64,000 nt of DNA. Source: Shouchella xiaoxiensis (GTDB lineage: Bacteria > Bacillota > Bacilli > Bacillales > Bacillaceae_D). The stretch lies in contig NZ_JAFBCV010000005.1 of assembly GCF_016907895.1 (NCBI RefSeq), forward strand, positions 1 to 64,000, read 5' to 3'. A program made the translations under genes and the position numbers. Below the pieces are notes generated by a model that was not told the origin of the DNA, did not search any database, and saw nothing but the letters and a program-made list of their open reading frames with translations. Positions 1-8,030 of the stretch are shown piece after piece. The number at the start of each line of letters is the position of its first letter. The stretch's first letter is position 1.

Positions 1-566
<566 letters not shown>

Positions 567-569
567 AAA

Positions 570-747
570 GTAGTTTGACTTGCTCATTTGTTGCTGACGC
601 GTAGAATACCATTCTACGACTTTCATTGACGAGATACCTTGTATCTCTTTATTACGCTTGGCTTTTGTTCAGTTTTCAAAGAACTCGTTTGCGCCGTTCT
701 CTCTTGGCGACTCACCTATCATATATCATTTAAATAATTAATGTCAA
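570..747 (-). promoter_or_regulatory. rRNA operon promoter and leader
   Basis: On the minus strand there is a perfect -35 TTGACA (742-747), an 18-bp spacer and a -10 TATGAT (718-723), with start expected near 711 at the G of GTCGCC. The leader holds TTCTTTGAAAACTGAACAAA (about 664-683), the element typical of Bacillus rRNA leaders ahead of 16S. The first transcribed bases (GTCGCCAAGAGAG) recur at the same distance from the -10 of the tRNA operon at 3690. Confidence 0.85.
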
Positions 748-846
748 GATCTTTATTTGAGCTTTTATTTCACTCAAAATACCGATGTCAACTTTATTTA
801 AAGCATCTCTCAAATTCAAATGAACCAGCAAATGAGTTAAGATAAA

Positions 847-920
847 TGGAGCGGGTGATGGGAATCGAACCCACATCATCAGCTTGGAAGGCTGAGGTTT
901 TACCACTAAACTACACCCGC
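847..920 (-). tRNA. tRNA-Gly (TCC), CCA encoded
   Basis: The reverse complement folds as a cloverleaf starting GCGGGTG and ending CACCCGC-T-CCA. The anticodon loop CTTCCAA gives anticodon TCC, and GGTTCGA is in the T loop. It is last in a minus-strand cluster Arg-Pro-(fragment)-Gly. A lone TTGACA (948-953, minus) lies just upstream but has only a poor -10. Confidence 0.97.
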
Positions 921-1050
921 ATATTGAATGTATTTAATAATATGATTTGTCAACGCCCAGACATGTCTCTTCCTCTTAAAGCATTTACACTGAAGTAAAT
1001 CCGTCGAGACAACTCAAAGCATTGTCGGGGGAGCTTTGTCTTTGTTCGTG

Positions 1051-1080
1051 GCTGAGATTTTACCACTAAACTACACCCGC
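1051..1080 (-). pseudogene. tRNA-Gly 5'-end fragment (tRNA relic)
   Basis: These 30 bases match the 5' 30 bases of the intact tRNA-Gly (891-920) with one mismatch (1057 versus 897). They cover the acceptor 5' strand, the D arm and the first anticodon bases. The rest of the tRNA is missing and is replaced by unrelated sequence with a short hairpin (about 1016-1042). It lies between tRNA-Pro and tRNA-Gly in the same orientation, so it would be transcribed with the cluster. It cannot form a tRNA. Confidence 0.85.
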
Positions 1081-1089
1081 TTAAATAAC

Positions 1090-1166
1090 TGGTCGGGAAG
1101 ACAGGATTTGAACCTGCGACCCCTTGGTCCCAAACCAAGTGCTCTGCCAAGCTGAGCTACTTCCCG
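1090..1166 (-). tRNA. tRNA-Pro (TGG), CCA encoded
   Basis: Acceptor stem CGGGAAG pairs with CTTCCCG, followed by A and an encoded CCA. The anticodon loop TTTGGGA gives TGG, and GGTTCAA is in the T loop. It is the middle gene of the Arg-Pro-Gly cluster on the minus strand. Confidence 0.97.
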
Positions 1167-1171
1167 TAAAA

Positions 1172-1248
1172 TGGCGCGCCCGAGAGGAGTCGAACCTCTA
1201 ACCGCTTGATTCGTAGTCAAGTACTCTATCCAATTGAGCTACGGGCGC
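1172..1248 (-). tRNA. tRNA-Arg (ACG), CCA encoded
   Basis: Acceptor stem GCGCCCG pairs with CGGGCGC, followed by G and CCA. The anticodon loop CTACGAA gives ACG (read as ICG), and GGTTCGA is in the T loop. It is the first gene of the cluster, 40 bp from the promoter at 1288-1316. Confidence 0.97.
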
Positions 1249-1287
1249 TTATAAAATTAAAATTAGAACTCGTTGACGACAAATAAA

Positions 1288-1316
1288 AATATAGCATATA
1301 AAATGTTTACTAGCAA
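1288..1316 (-). promoter_or_regulatory. promoter of the Arg-Pro-Gly tRNA cluster
   Basis: Minus strand: -35 TTGCTA (1311-1316), 17-bp spacer, -10 TATATT (1288-1293). It sits just upstream of tRNA-Arg, with no other gene between. Confidence 0.65.
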
Positions 1317-1442
1317 CACCTTTTACCAAAAAAAATGTATCCAGAACAATCCGCTAATTTTAACGCTTAGTATATAATAAAGAAAAACAATTACTTTCTC
1401 AACTTAAAAAGTAAAGTGACCTTCAGTTAAAGGAGCTACATT

Positions 1443-2324
1443 ATGGTTCTTCATAAACAAAAAACAGCGTTTAAAAAAAGGTGGCTTTTAGGAGGGCTTC
1501 TATGCACTTTATTTGTTTCCGGATGCACCAACGACCAACCATACAAAGGGGAAGTACTCCAGCCTATTAATCGGTTTATTTATGATATTAAAAAAGTAGT
1601 CCCTAATGCGAATGACGATTTTAATGAAATCGACTTATCTCTTTTTCAACGTACACCACATGCTTGGGGCGAGTTTTTAGAAGGTGTTAAAACAGAATTA
1701 GATACGACCGAAAAGGTTATCGCATTAACCTTTGATGCTTGTGGGGGTCCAAACGGAAGTCAAATTGACGAGGAACTGATTCGTTATTTAATAACGAATG
1801 AAATCCCTTCTACTTTATTCGTAAATGCTCGCTGGATAAAAGAGAATCAAGAAAAATTTTTAGAGCTCGCCAATAATCCTCTTTTTCAAATTGAAAACCA
1901 CGGTACAGAACATAAGCCTCTTTCAGTCACCGGCGAAAGTGCCTGGGGAATTGTTGGAACCTCTTCGCCAGAGGAAGCATTAGAAGAGATAACCATAAAT
2001 CAAGATCTAATTTTTGAATTAACAGGAGAACAACCGACCATGTTCCGTCCAGGCACAGCCTTTTTTGATAATATTGCAATAGAGCTATTGCACCACTTAA
2101 GCATCCAACCTGTTAACTACTCCTTACTCGGTGATGCTGGAGCTACATACAGCGCAAACCAAGTGGAAGAAGCATTACTTAATGGGGCATTCCCCGGAGC
2201 TATCGCGCTATTACATATGAATCAACCAAATAGCGGTACGGCTAAAGGTGTTATTGCAGCCATCCCAACCCTACAAGAAGCCGGGTATACTTTTGTTCAA
2301 CTTCATGACTTCCCACTTAAATAA
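1443..2324 (+). CDS. secreted polysaccharide deacetylase lipoprotein (NodB domain)
   Basis: A 293-residue protein of carbohydrate esterase family 4, expected to remove acetyl groups from a cell-wall or other polysaccharide outside the membrane. The N-terminus is a lipoprotein signal with lipobox VSGC (Cys28). The NodB domain starts near residue 90 with TFDACGG (about 96-102, holding the metal-binding Asp). It continues with the His pair in NHGTEH (about 152-157), an FRPG motif near 200 and a late LLHMN motif. AAAGGAGCTACATT before the ATG supports the start. It is a single-gene unit converging on the gene at 2343. The natural substrate cannot be read from sequence. Confidence 0.88.
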   Translation: MVLHKQKTAFKKRWLLGGLLCTLFVSGCTNDQPYKGEVLQPINRFIYDIKKVVPNANDDFNEIDLSLFQRTPHAWGEFLEGVKTELDTTEKVIALTFDACGGPNGSQIDEELIRYLITNEIPSTLFVNARWIKENQEKFLELANNPLFQIENHGTEHKPLSVTGESAWGIVGTSSPEEALEEITINQDLIFELTGEQPTMFRPGTAFFDNIAIELLHHLSIQPVNYSLLGDAGATYSANQVEEALLNGAFPGAIALLHMNQPNSGTAKGVIAAIPTLQEAGYTFVQLHDFPLK

Positions 2325-2326
2325 AA

Positions 2327-2364
2327 AATAGTACTCAAATAGTCAAGACCATTTGAGTACTATT
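2327..2364 (-). terminator. terminator of the 2343-2708 gene
   Basis: A perfect 14-bp stem (2327-2340 with 2351-2364) and 10-nt loop, followed on the minus strand by TTTTTTATTT. It overlaps the last codons of the minus-strand gene and also lies at the 3' end of the deacetylase gene. Confidence 0.8.
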
Positions 2365-2708
2365 GATAAAGAACAACAATCAGCTCCATCTTCTACTGCT
2401 GGTGACTGTAACTGAAAAACAACCCCAGTAGGTGAATAATTAATATTCGCTACAACTGTTAGACCGGGAATCGATCTAATCATTTGATCGACTTTCGGTT
2501 TATCACTTTTTTGGGCTGCATCCATTAAATGATAAGCAAAAGACTTATCTTCTAAACGTTTTAAGAGTAACTGACTTTGTTGGATTAGATATTCAAATTG
2601 TTGAACAGATTGAGAAAATTGAATTGTATTTATCGCCGGAAATTCTGGTCTTACAAATGAGTAGTATCCATTCGGCGAATTTCGGTAATAAGCTCGATCA
2701 AAATACAA
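2343..2708 (-). CDS. hypothetical protein, 121 residues
   Basis: I do not recognise this protein. The start is a TTG preceded by AAGGGGG nine bases upstream; an overlapping ATG at 2714 is in another frame and soon meets a stop. The product has no signal peptide or membrane segment. Its N-terminal third is rich in Tyr, Phe, Asn and Pro. The middle (about 30-75) is a charged, Gln-rich helix. The C-terminus has a Cys-Cys pair followed by a short hydrophobic strand ending in KWS. The terminator stem overlaps the last codons. It is a solo gene between the deacetylase and the tRNA operon. A real gene is likely from the strong ribosome binding site and terminator. Confidence 0.6.
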   Translation of the reverse strand: MYFDRAYYRNSPNGYYSFVRPEFPAINTIQFSQSVQQFEYLIQQSQLLLKRLEDKSFAYHLMDAAQKSDKPKVDQMIRSIPGLTVVANINYSPTGVVFQLQSPAVEDGADCCSLSIVLKWS

Positions 2709-2800
2709 AACATAACGCCCCCTTAGATCTACACGTTATCCTATGCAATTGACCACCTTAAAGCAACTTATTTATAAAAGCACTCTTTCTTTTAACTACC

Positions 2801-2835
2801 TAGACTTAATCGGTAAAGCAACAGCATTAAGTCTA
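2801..2835. repeat. inverted repeat, 10-bp arms
   Basis: TAGACTTAAT (2801-2810) and its exact complement (2826-2835) flank a 15-nt loop between the hypothetical gene and the tRNA operon terminator. There is no T-run of note on either side. It could be a hairpin or an operator; no gene can be assigned to it. Confidence 0.4.
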
Positions 2836-2848
2836 ATTTTAAATATAA

Positions 2849-2879
2849 AAAAAGCACCAAAGGTTTATTACCCTGGTAC
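2849..2879 (-). terminator. terminator of the seven-tRNA operon
   Basis: On the minus strand a GGTACCAGGG...CCTTTGGTGC hairpin (with G-U pairs) is followed by TTTTTTT. It lies 9 bp past the last tRNA (Leu-GAG). Confidence 0.6.
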
Positions 2880-2887
2880 TACTCTAA

Positions 2888-2972
<85 letters not shown>

Positions 2973-2977
2973 GTAAA

Positions 2978-3063
2978 TGGTGCGGGTGAAGGGACTTGAA
3001 CCCCCACGTCATAAAGACACTAGATCCTAAGTCTAGCGCGTCTGCCAATTCCGCCACACCCGC
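2978..3063 (-). tRNA. tRNA-Leu (TAG), CCA encoded
   Basis: Acceptor stem GCGGGTG pairs with CACCCGC, then A and CCA. The anticodon loop CTTAGGA gives TAG, and the long variable arm fits a class II tRNA-Leu. Confidence 0.96.
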
Positions 3064-3085
3064 AGACATAAATAGCTTATAAAAA

Positions 3086-3162
3086 TGGCGGTCCGGACGG
3101 GACTCGAACCCGCGACCTCCTGCGTGACAGGCAGGCATTCTAACCAACTGAACTACCGGACC
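3086..3162 (-). tRNA. tRNA-Asp (GTC), CCA encoded
   Basis: Acceptor stem GGTCCGG pairs with CCGGACC, then G and CCA. The anticodon loop CTGTCAC gives GTC. Confidence 0.97.
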
Positions 3163-3169
3163 ATTGAAA

Positions 3170-3245
3170 TGGTGGAGGATGACGGGCTCGAACCGCCGAC
3201 CCTCTGCTTGTAAGGCAGATGCTCTCCCAGCTGAGCTAATCCTCC
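3170..3245 (-). tRNA. tRNA-Val (TAC), CCA encoded
   Basis: Acceptor stem GGAGGAT pairs with ATCCTCC, then A and CCA. The anticodon loop CTTACAA gives TAC. The 156 bp between this tRNA and tRNA-Glu hold no further tRNA or ORF that I can see. Confidence 0.97.
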
Positions 3246-3401
3246 ATATTGACTGCAGATAACCTTCGCAATTCTTCGTCCAATTCGTGCCTTTCAGTCA
3301 GTCACGTACGCCTGTACGCTTCTTTCTTCAAGCACTTCTTGTCCTTGAACTACTCGCTTCTCTTTGTCAAACTAGTACCACATATATTCAAAAGGAATTA
3401 A

Positions 3402-3476
3402 TGGTGACCCGTACGGGATTCGAACCCGTGATACCGCCGTGAAAGGGCGGTGTCTTAACCACTTGACCAACGGGCC
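3402..3476 (-). tRNA. tRNA-Glu (TTC), CCA encoded
   Basis: Acceptor stem GGCCCGT pairs with ACGGGTC (one G-U pair), then A and CCA. The anticodon loop CTTTCAC gives TTC. Confidence 0.97.
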
Positions 3477-3481
3477 ATATC

Positions 3482-3572
3482 TGGCGGAGAAGGAGGGATT
3501 TGAACCCTCGCGCCGCTTACACGACCTACACCCTTAGCAGGGGCGCCCCTTCAGCCACTTGGGTACTTCTCC
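3482..3572 (-). tRNA. tRNA-Ser (GCT), CCA encoded
   Basis: Acceptor stem GGAGAAG pairs with CTTCTCC, then G and CCA. The anticodon loop CTGCTAA gives GCT, and there is a long variable arm. Confidence 0.97.
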
Positions 3573-3573
3573 A

Positions 3574-3648
3574 TGGCTCCACAGGTAGGACTCGAACCTA
3601 CGACCGATCGGTTAACAGCCGATAGCTCTACCACTGAGCTACTGTGGA
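3574..3648 (-). tRNA. tRNA-Asn (GTT), CCA encoded
   Basis: Acceptor stem TCCACAG pairs with CTGTGGA, then G and CCA. The anticodon loop CTGTTAA gives GTT. First gene of the seven-tRNA operon (Asn-Ser-Glu-Val-Asp-Leu-Leu). Confidence 0.97.
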
Positions 3649-3689
3649 ATATGTATCATTTACCGTGTCCCTCTCTTGGCGACTTCTAT

Positions 3690-3719
3690 AATATATCATA
3701 AGAATTCATTTTAACGCAA
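3690..3719 (-). promoter_or_regulatory. promoter of the seven-tRNA operon
   Basis: Minus strand: -35 TTGCGT (3714-3719), 18-bp spacer, -10 TATATT (3690-3695). Seven bases on, the transcript begins GTCGCCAAGAGAGG, nearly the same initial sequence and spacing as the rRNA promoter at 718-747. That agreement supports both assignments. The -35 lies inside the 3' end of the sprT-like gene. Confidence 0.7.
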
Positions 3720-4166
3720 GCTTTTTTTCGAGAAAAATTTAAGCGTCCCTCGGCAAATTCCACAGACATAGTTCTTCGTATTAATTCTCCGTTTACGCCT
3801 ATAAACCTGATCACATTGGTTACATTTATAATAAAGAACGGTCGTTTCTCTTTGTATTGTTTGACAATGTCTAGGAGCACCAACCGCTTTTAATAACTCT
3901 TTAAAATCTGCATCAGCATGTTTATACCCTCTTCCTTCTATGTGCAAATGATAGTGGCATAATTCATGTTTGATAATCCCAATTAACTCATCTTTGCCAA
4001 ATTGAGCATAATGTTTATAATTTAATTCAATGTCATGTGACTTAAGTAAATAACGCCCTCCTGTCGTACGAAGTTTGTTATTAAATCTTGCTTGATGGGC
4101 AAATGGTTTCTTAAAAAAAGTCATTGATAACCACTCAGTTAAATGTTGCAACTCGTTTGCTGTCAT
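3711..4166 (-). CDS. SprT-like zinc metalloprotease-fold protein
   Basis: A 151-residue SprT-family protein (B. subtilis YdcK). The zinc motif HELCH is at residues 67-71 with a further His at 75 in HLH. A C-terminal zinc ribbon carries two CxxC pairs, CNQC near 114 and CGIC near 136, followed by a basic tail. The family is related to eukaryotic Spartan proteases, but the cellular role of the bacterial short forms is unproven. The position next to cmpA and tex matches B. subtilis. The tRNA operon promoter overlaps its last codons, so the two units are packed head to tail. Confidence 0.88.
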   Translation of the reverse strand: MTANELQHLTEWLSMTFFKKPFAHQARFNNKLRTTGGRYLLKSHDIELNYKHYAQFGKDELIGIIKHELCHYHLHIEGRGYKHADADFKELLKAVGAPRHCQTIQRETTVLYYKCNQCDQVYRRKRRINTKNYVCGICRGTLKFFSKKSLR

Positions 4167-4244
4167 GTAATCCTCCTAAAAAACAATCAACACTGACAAA
4201 CCAATAGGCATATACTACTTGAAAAGCGAAAGGAGCGACCTCTA

Positions 4245-4388
4245 TTGCCTACTTGGCTTAAGAAACAACTTCGCAAAGCATACATCGAAAAGAATCGTCA
4301 TCAGCTTAAAGTTTTAAATCAATGCTGGTTTTATTATAAAGCTTCCGGTTCTACAAATCATACACTCACGCAAAAGCAAACGCTTTGA
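4245..4388 (+). CDS. cmpA: cortex morphogenetic protein CmpA, 47 residues
   Basis: A short ORF starting with TTG, with AAAGGAGCGACC just upstream. The product begins MPTWLKKQLRKAYIEKNRHQ and keeps the core LLNQCW-type motif (here VLNQCWFYY, residues 24-31), the hallmark of CmpA. B. subtilis CmpA is 37 residues and works with SpoIVA and ClpXP in quality control of spore coat and cortex assembly. This copy runs on for about ten more residues, with a polar tail (ASGSTNHTLTQKQTL) in place of the usual short basic end. The gene lies between tex and the sprT-like gene, as in B. subtilis, on the opposite strand to both. Confidence 0.9.
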   Translation: MPTWLKKQLRKAYIEKNRHQLKVLNQCWFYYKASGSTNHTLTQKQTL

Positions 4389-4397
4389 CTAAACAAA

Positions 4398-4420
4398 ACA
4401 GGGAGCACTATGCTCCCTGT
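4398..4420. terminator. bidirectional terminator between cmpA and tex
   Basis: A perfect 10-bp stem ACAGGGAGCA/TGCTCCCTGT with a 3-nt loop. On the minus strand it is followed by TTTTGTTT, so it ends tex well; toward cmpA the T-tract is weaker. Confidence 0.8.
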
Positions 4421-4424
4421 TCTG

Positions 4425-6584
4425 TTAGTTATCAACCTTTTTCATCGTTAGCCCTATTCGTTCTTTTGCCAAATCAATAGAATCGACCCATACAGTAACA
4501 ACATCACCAATAGATACGACTTCCATTGGGTGTTTTACATATCGATTTGTTAACTTAGAAATGTGTACCAGTCCGTCTTGCTTCACACCAATATCAATAA
4601 ATGCACCAAAGTCAACAACATTTCGGACAGTGCCCTGCAATTCCATTCCTTGTGCTAGATCTTCCATCTTTAAAACATCTTGCTTTAATTGCGGAGCGGG
4701 AACATCATCACGAGGATCTCGATTTGGCCTGGCCAATGCATCAAGAATATCAATAAGTGTAGGCATTCCTACTGCTAAATCTTTGGCAAGTGTAGCCAAC
4801 TCTTCTTTCTTTACTTTTTCTTGGAAGCGATTTGTACCAATGTCTTCAAGGCTAAGCTTAAAATGCTTAATCAGTTGTTGAGTAGACTTATAACTTTCTG
4901 GATGAATACCGGTAGCATCAAAAGGGTTGTCACTCCCTTGCACTCTCAAGAATCCAATACACTGTTCATATGTTTTTGCACCTAAACGAGGTACTTTTTT
5001 TAGAGCTACCCTGTTCTGAAACGGGCCTTGTTCATCACGATGAGCAACGATATTTGCTGCTTGAACTTTATTTAAGCCCGCCACATGCGACAACAACGCG
5101 GAAGAAGCTGTATTGACGTTAACACCAACTTGGTTTACAACCGTTTCAACGATAAATGCCAGTGAATCAGTCAACTTCTTTTGCGATACATCATGCTGAT
5201 ATTGTCCAACCCCAACTGATTTTGGATCAATTTTCACCAGTTCTGCCAAAGGATCTTGCAGGCGACGAGCGATTGAGATCGCACTTCTTTGCTCTACTTG
5301 TAATTGAGGGAATTCCTTCCTTGCAAGTTCTGATGCCGAATACACACTTGCACCCGCCTCATTTACAATGACATAGTACACGGTTTGATTAACTTGTTTA
5401 ATGACAGAAACAACAAACTGCTCCGTTTCTCTTGAGGCAGTTCCATTCCCAACTGCAATCATCTCAATACCGTATTCCTGAATCAAGTCAATAACAATTT
5501 TAGTTGCCTCTTCTGTCTTATGGTGAGGAGCAGTCGGGTAAATCACGCCAATATCAAGCGTTTTTCCTGTAGCATCAATTACTGCCCACTTACATCCTGT
5601 TCGAAAGGCAGGATCTATCCCGAGTATAACTTGTCCTTTAATCGGTGGCTGCAATAATAATTGTTTTAAATTCTCGGCAAAAATAGAAATGGCTTGTTCT
5701 TCCGCTTTTTCGGTTAAGAAAGACCGAACTTCCCTTTCTAATGACGGTTCTAATAACCGCGTGAACGAATCTTTGATTGCTTCTTCAACGATTGGAACAA
5801 CTGGCGACGTTTTTTTCTTCACGAATAATCGTTTAATACTATCAATAAAAGCGTCTGACTGTAATTGAACACCTACACGTAAAACCTGCTCCTTTTCTCC
5901 TCTGTTTAAAGCCAGCGTTCGATGAGGAACGATTTTGCTAATGGGTTCTTGAAAATCATAATAGTTAGCAAAAATCCCTTTTTCATCTTCAGTTTTTTGC
6001 TTTTTAGTCGCGGAAATGACACTCTGTCGTAACGCTTTTTCCCTTAATGCTTCTCTTATCTTAGGGTCTTCAGCAACATTTTCGGCAATAATATCTCGTA
6101 AACCAGCTAAAACGGCTTCCTCATCATTTAAATCATGTTCCTCATTTAAATAGAGTTCGCATTCTTTTGACTGGTCAAAGTTAAAAGGAAATGATAAAAC
6201 CTTTTCTGCTAAAGGACTAAGTCCTTTTTCCTTGGCAATTGTCGCTCTTGTTCTACGCTTTTGTTTAAAAGGACGATAGATGTCCTCTAGCTGCTGTAAT
6301 TTCTCAGCTTTCTTAATTTGTTCCTTTAGCTCAACACTTAATTTGCCTTGCTCATCAATTAGGCGTGTAATTTCCTCTTTTCTTGTATACACATTTTTCT
6401 CATACTCATATGTATCTGCAATTTCCTTTAATTGCAACTCATCTAATCCACCTGTTTGTTCTTTACGGTAGCGCGCAATAAATGGAACTGTATTTCCATC
6501 GTTTAAAAGAAAAATCGCATGTTCAACTTGTTTTTTATTTAATCCTGTTTTTCGGATTGTGGCTGAAAGTAATTCATTATCCAT
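4425..6584 (-). CDS. tex: Tex-family RNA-binding S1 protein
   Basis: A 719-residue Tex/YdcI protein, a conserved bacterial nucleic-acid-binding protein related to eukaryotic Spt6. N-terminal helical and HTH-like domains are followed by a YqgF/RNase H-like domain near 315-445 (starting LGIDPAFRTGCK). Next come a helix-hairpin-helix region near 490-560 and a C-terminal S1 domain near 645-719 (VDFGAFIDIGVKQDGLVHIS). GGAGG upstream of the ATG supports the start. It lies downstream of rsbX behind a terminator, as in B. subtilis. Full length; cytoplasmic; effect on transcription or translation inferred from the family. Confidence 0.95.
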   Translation of the reverse strand: MDNELLSATIRKTGLNKKQVEHAIFLLNDGNTVPFIARYRKEQTGGLDELQLKEIADTYEYEKNVYTRKEEITRLIDEQGKLSVELKEQIKKAEKLQQLEDIYRPFKQKRRTRATIAKEKGLSPLAEKVLSFPFNFDQSKECELYLNEEHDLNDEEAVLAGLRDIIAENVAEDPKIREALREKALRQSVISATKKQKTEDEKGIFANYYDFQEPISKIVPHRTLALNRGEKEQVLRVGVQLQSDAFIDSIKRLFVKKKTSPVVPIVEEAIKDSFTRLLEPSLEREVRSFLTEKAEEQAISIFAENLKQLLLQPPIKGQVILGIDPAFRTGCKWAVIDATGKTLDIGVIYPTAPHHKTEEATKIVIDLIQEYGIEMIAVGNGTASRETEQFVVSVIKQVNQTVYYVIVNEAGASVYSASELARKEFPQLQVEQRSAISIARRLQDPLAELVKIDPKSVGVGQYQHDVSQKKLTDSLAFIVETVVNQVGVNVNTASSALLSHVAGLNKVQAANIVAHRDEQGPFQNRVALKKVPRLGAKTYEQCIGFLRVQGSDNPFDATGIHPESYKSTQQLIKHFKLSLEDIGTNRFQEKVKKEELATLAKDLAVGMPTLIDILDALARPNRDPRDDVPAPQLKQDVLKMEDLAQGMELQGTVRNVVDFGAFIDIGVKQDGLVHISKLTNRYVKHPMEVVSIGDVVTVWVDSIDLAKERIGLTMKKVDN

Positions 6585-6625
6585 CAGTTTTCCTCCATTT
6601 TTACACCTATCATATCATAAAAAAA

Positions 6626-6657
6626 TAAGCACTTTATTTATATAAGTAAAGTGCTTA
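6626..6657 (-). terminator. terminator of the sigma-B operon
   Basis: An 11-bp stem (6626-6636 with 6647-6657) and 10-nt loop, with an A/T-rich tail giving T5 on the minus strand. It overlaps the rsbX stop codon and separates the operon from tex. Confidence 0.75.
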
Positions 6658-7245
6658 CTTTAATTTACCAACCATTAACGTGGCATCATCTTTTACACTA
6701 TACAGTTGATTAGAAATTAGATCATTACTCACTGATAGTGCTGCCAGCTTTCGAATGGGCGGCAAGCTTTCTACCCCGTCTGAAAACATTATAAATGCTG
6801 AGCCAGGCTTATACTTGAACTGTTCACTTGTCAACTTTTGCATTCTGCCACATAAATAGCCTCTTTTTGGCATAGGCTGGTCAGTTGATCCATCTGGATG
6901 ATGTAGTAAAAAACCAATATTTCCGTAGTTTGAATAGGTCAGAACGTTGTTTGCATAATCAATGTGTACAAGCGTAATAACTGCGCCTCTTTCATTTGAA
7001 AGAGCTTGATTACATCGTTCTAATATCTCCACAGCTGATTCATGTTGATATTCTCTTATTGCTTGAACAGCTTTCTCAGCGGAAAAGTGCGCCCCTTTTC
7101 CACTGCCTAGCCCATCAATTACCGCACATATCGCATAATCACTCGACTGGATCACAATATGCGCGTCTCCACAAACCGTATTTCCTGGTTTTGTCCGTTG
7201 TACTGTAGCGATGTCAACATAATGATCTTTGTAATATGTGACCAC
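6655..7245 (-). CDS. rsbX: RsbX, PP2C-type phosphatase, feedback reset of the stressosome
   Basis: A 196-residue PP2C-family Ser/Thr phosphatase. The metal-binding motif DGLGSG is near residue 44 and FSDGVES near 156. By analogy with B. subtilis it dephosphorylates RsbS and RsbR and so returns RsbT to the stressosome. The ATG overlaps the sigB stop, which indicates translational coupling and expression from the operon including the sigma-B promoter at 8842-8867. It is last in the operon, before a terminator. Confidence 0.93.
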   Translation of the reverse strand: MVTYYKDHYVDIATVQRTKPGNTVCGDAHIVIQSSDYAICAVIDGLGSGKGAHFSAEKAVQAIREYQHESAVEILERCNQALSNERGAVITLVHIDYANNVLTYSNYGNIGFLLHHPDGSTDQPMPKRGYLCGRMQKLTSEQFKYKPGSAFIMFSDGVESLPPIRKLAALSVSNDLISNQLYSVKDDATLMVGKLK

Positions 7246-8030
7246 TAGAAGATCTCCGTTGGTTCAACGCGAATGGATTCTCGTAATTTCTGTAGCGCAC
7301 GTCTCTGTAATCGTGATACATGCATCTGTGATATTCCGAGTTTCTCACCCGTTTCTTTCTGGCTTAAATTTTCATAGTACGTACATTGCAAAATTTCTTT
7401 TTCGCGCTCATTTAATACTTGAAATGCTTTAGCGAGAAGCATTTTTTGATCAGCCTGCTCATAGCCATCATCTTCGTTCCCAACTAGGTCTAACAGCGTC
7501 ACTTCTCCGCCTTCTTGATCAGCCTCCAGCGACCGGTTAACAGAAAGGGCTTGATAACTTTTACTCATTTCCATCGTTTCAAGTACTTCCTCTTCACTAA
7601 CTTGAAGATACTCAGAAATTTCACTCACAGATGGCGATCGTTGAAGTTCAATTGTTAGTGCATCAGCTGCTTTTTTTATTTTGGGACCAAGTTCTTTAAT
7701 TCGTCTCGGTACATGCACGCTCCATGTTTTATCACGAATGAATCGCTTAATTTCCCCAACAATAGTAGGTACAGCAAAAGACTCAAAACTTCGACCAAAT
7801 TCATCATTGTAACGATTTAAAGCCGCAAGCAACCCGACCATTCCCACTTGGAATAAGTCTTCATCATACTCTCTTCCTTTTGAAAACTTGCGAGATAACG
7901 AACGCACTAATGCTTCAAAATGCTTCACTAGTTGGACTTGAACTTCTTCGTTTCCTGTGCGTTGATACTCTTCAATCCATATATAGATATTATCCTTGTT
8001 CTGATTGTAAGGAAGAGACTCCGTCGACAC
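7245..8030 (-). CDS. sigB: RNA polymerase sigma factor SigB (general stress)
   Basis: A sigma-70 family factor with region 2 (EDLFQVGMVGLLAALNRY), the highly conserved RDKTWSVHVPRRIKELGP block of SigB, region 3, and region 4 helix-turn-helix (KETGEKLGISQMHVSRLQRR). The frame is open from a GTG at 8045, but the only convincing Shine-Dalgarno sequence (GGAGG) lies between that GTG and a second GTG at 8030. I chose the second, giving 261 residues (B. subtilis SigB has 262); the GGAGG-GTG spacing is short, so 8045 stays possible. Either start overlaps rsbW, as in B. subtilis. RsbW holds it as an anti-sigma factor. Confidence 0.95.
   Translation of the reverse strand: MSTESLPYNQNKDNIYIWIEEYQRTGNEEVQVQLVKHFEALVRSLSRKFSKGREYDEDLFQVGMVGLLAALNRYNDEFGRSFESFAVPTIVGEIKRFIRDKTWSVHVPRRIKELGPKIKKAADALTIELQRSPSVSEISEYLQVSEEEVLETMEMSKSYQALSVNRSLEADQEGGEVTLLDLVGNEDDGYEQADQKMLLAKAFQVLNEREKEILQCTYYENLSQKETGEKLGISQMHVSRLQRRALQKLRESIRVEPTEIF

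Noticed and set aside
950-1150. 66-codon frame across the tRNA-Gly fragment and tRNA-Pro
   Set aside because: It consists of translated tRNA sequence (the frame holds typical tRNA-derived AEHLVWDQGVAGSNPVFPT).
3246-3401. Possible extra tRNA or small RNA between tRNA-Val and tRNA-Glu
   Set aside because: No cloverleaf, T-loop or promoter could be found; only a short imperfect palindrome near 3304.
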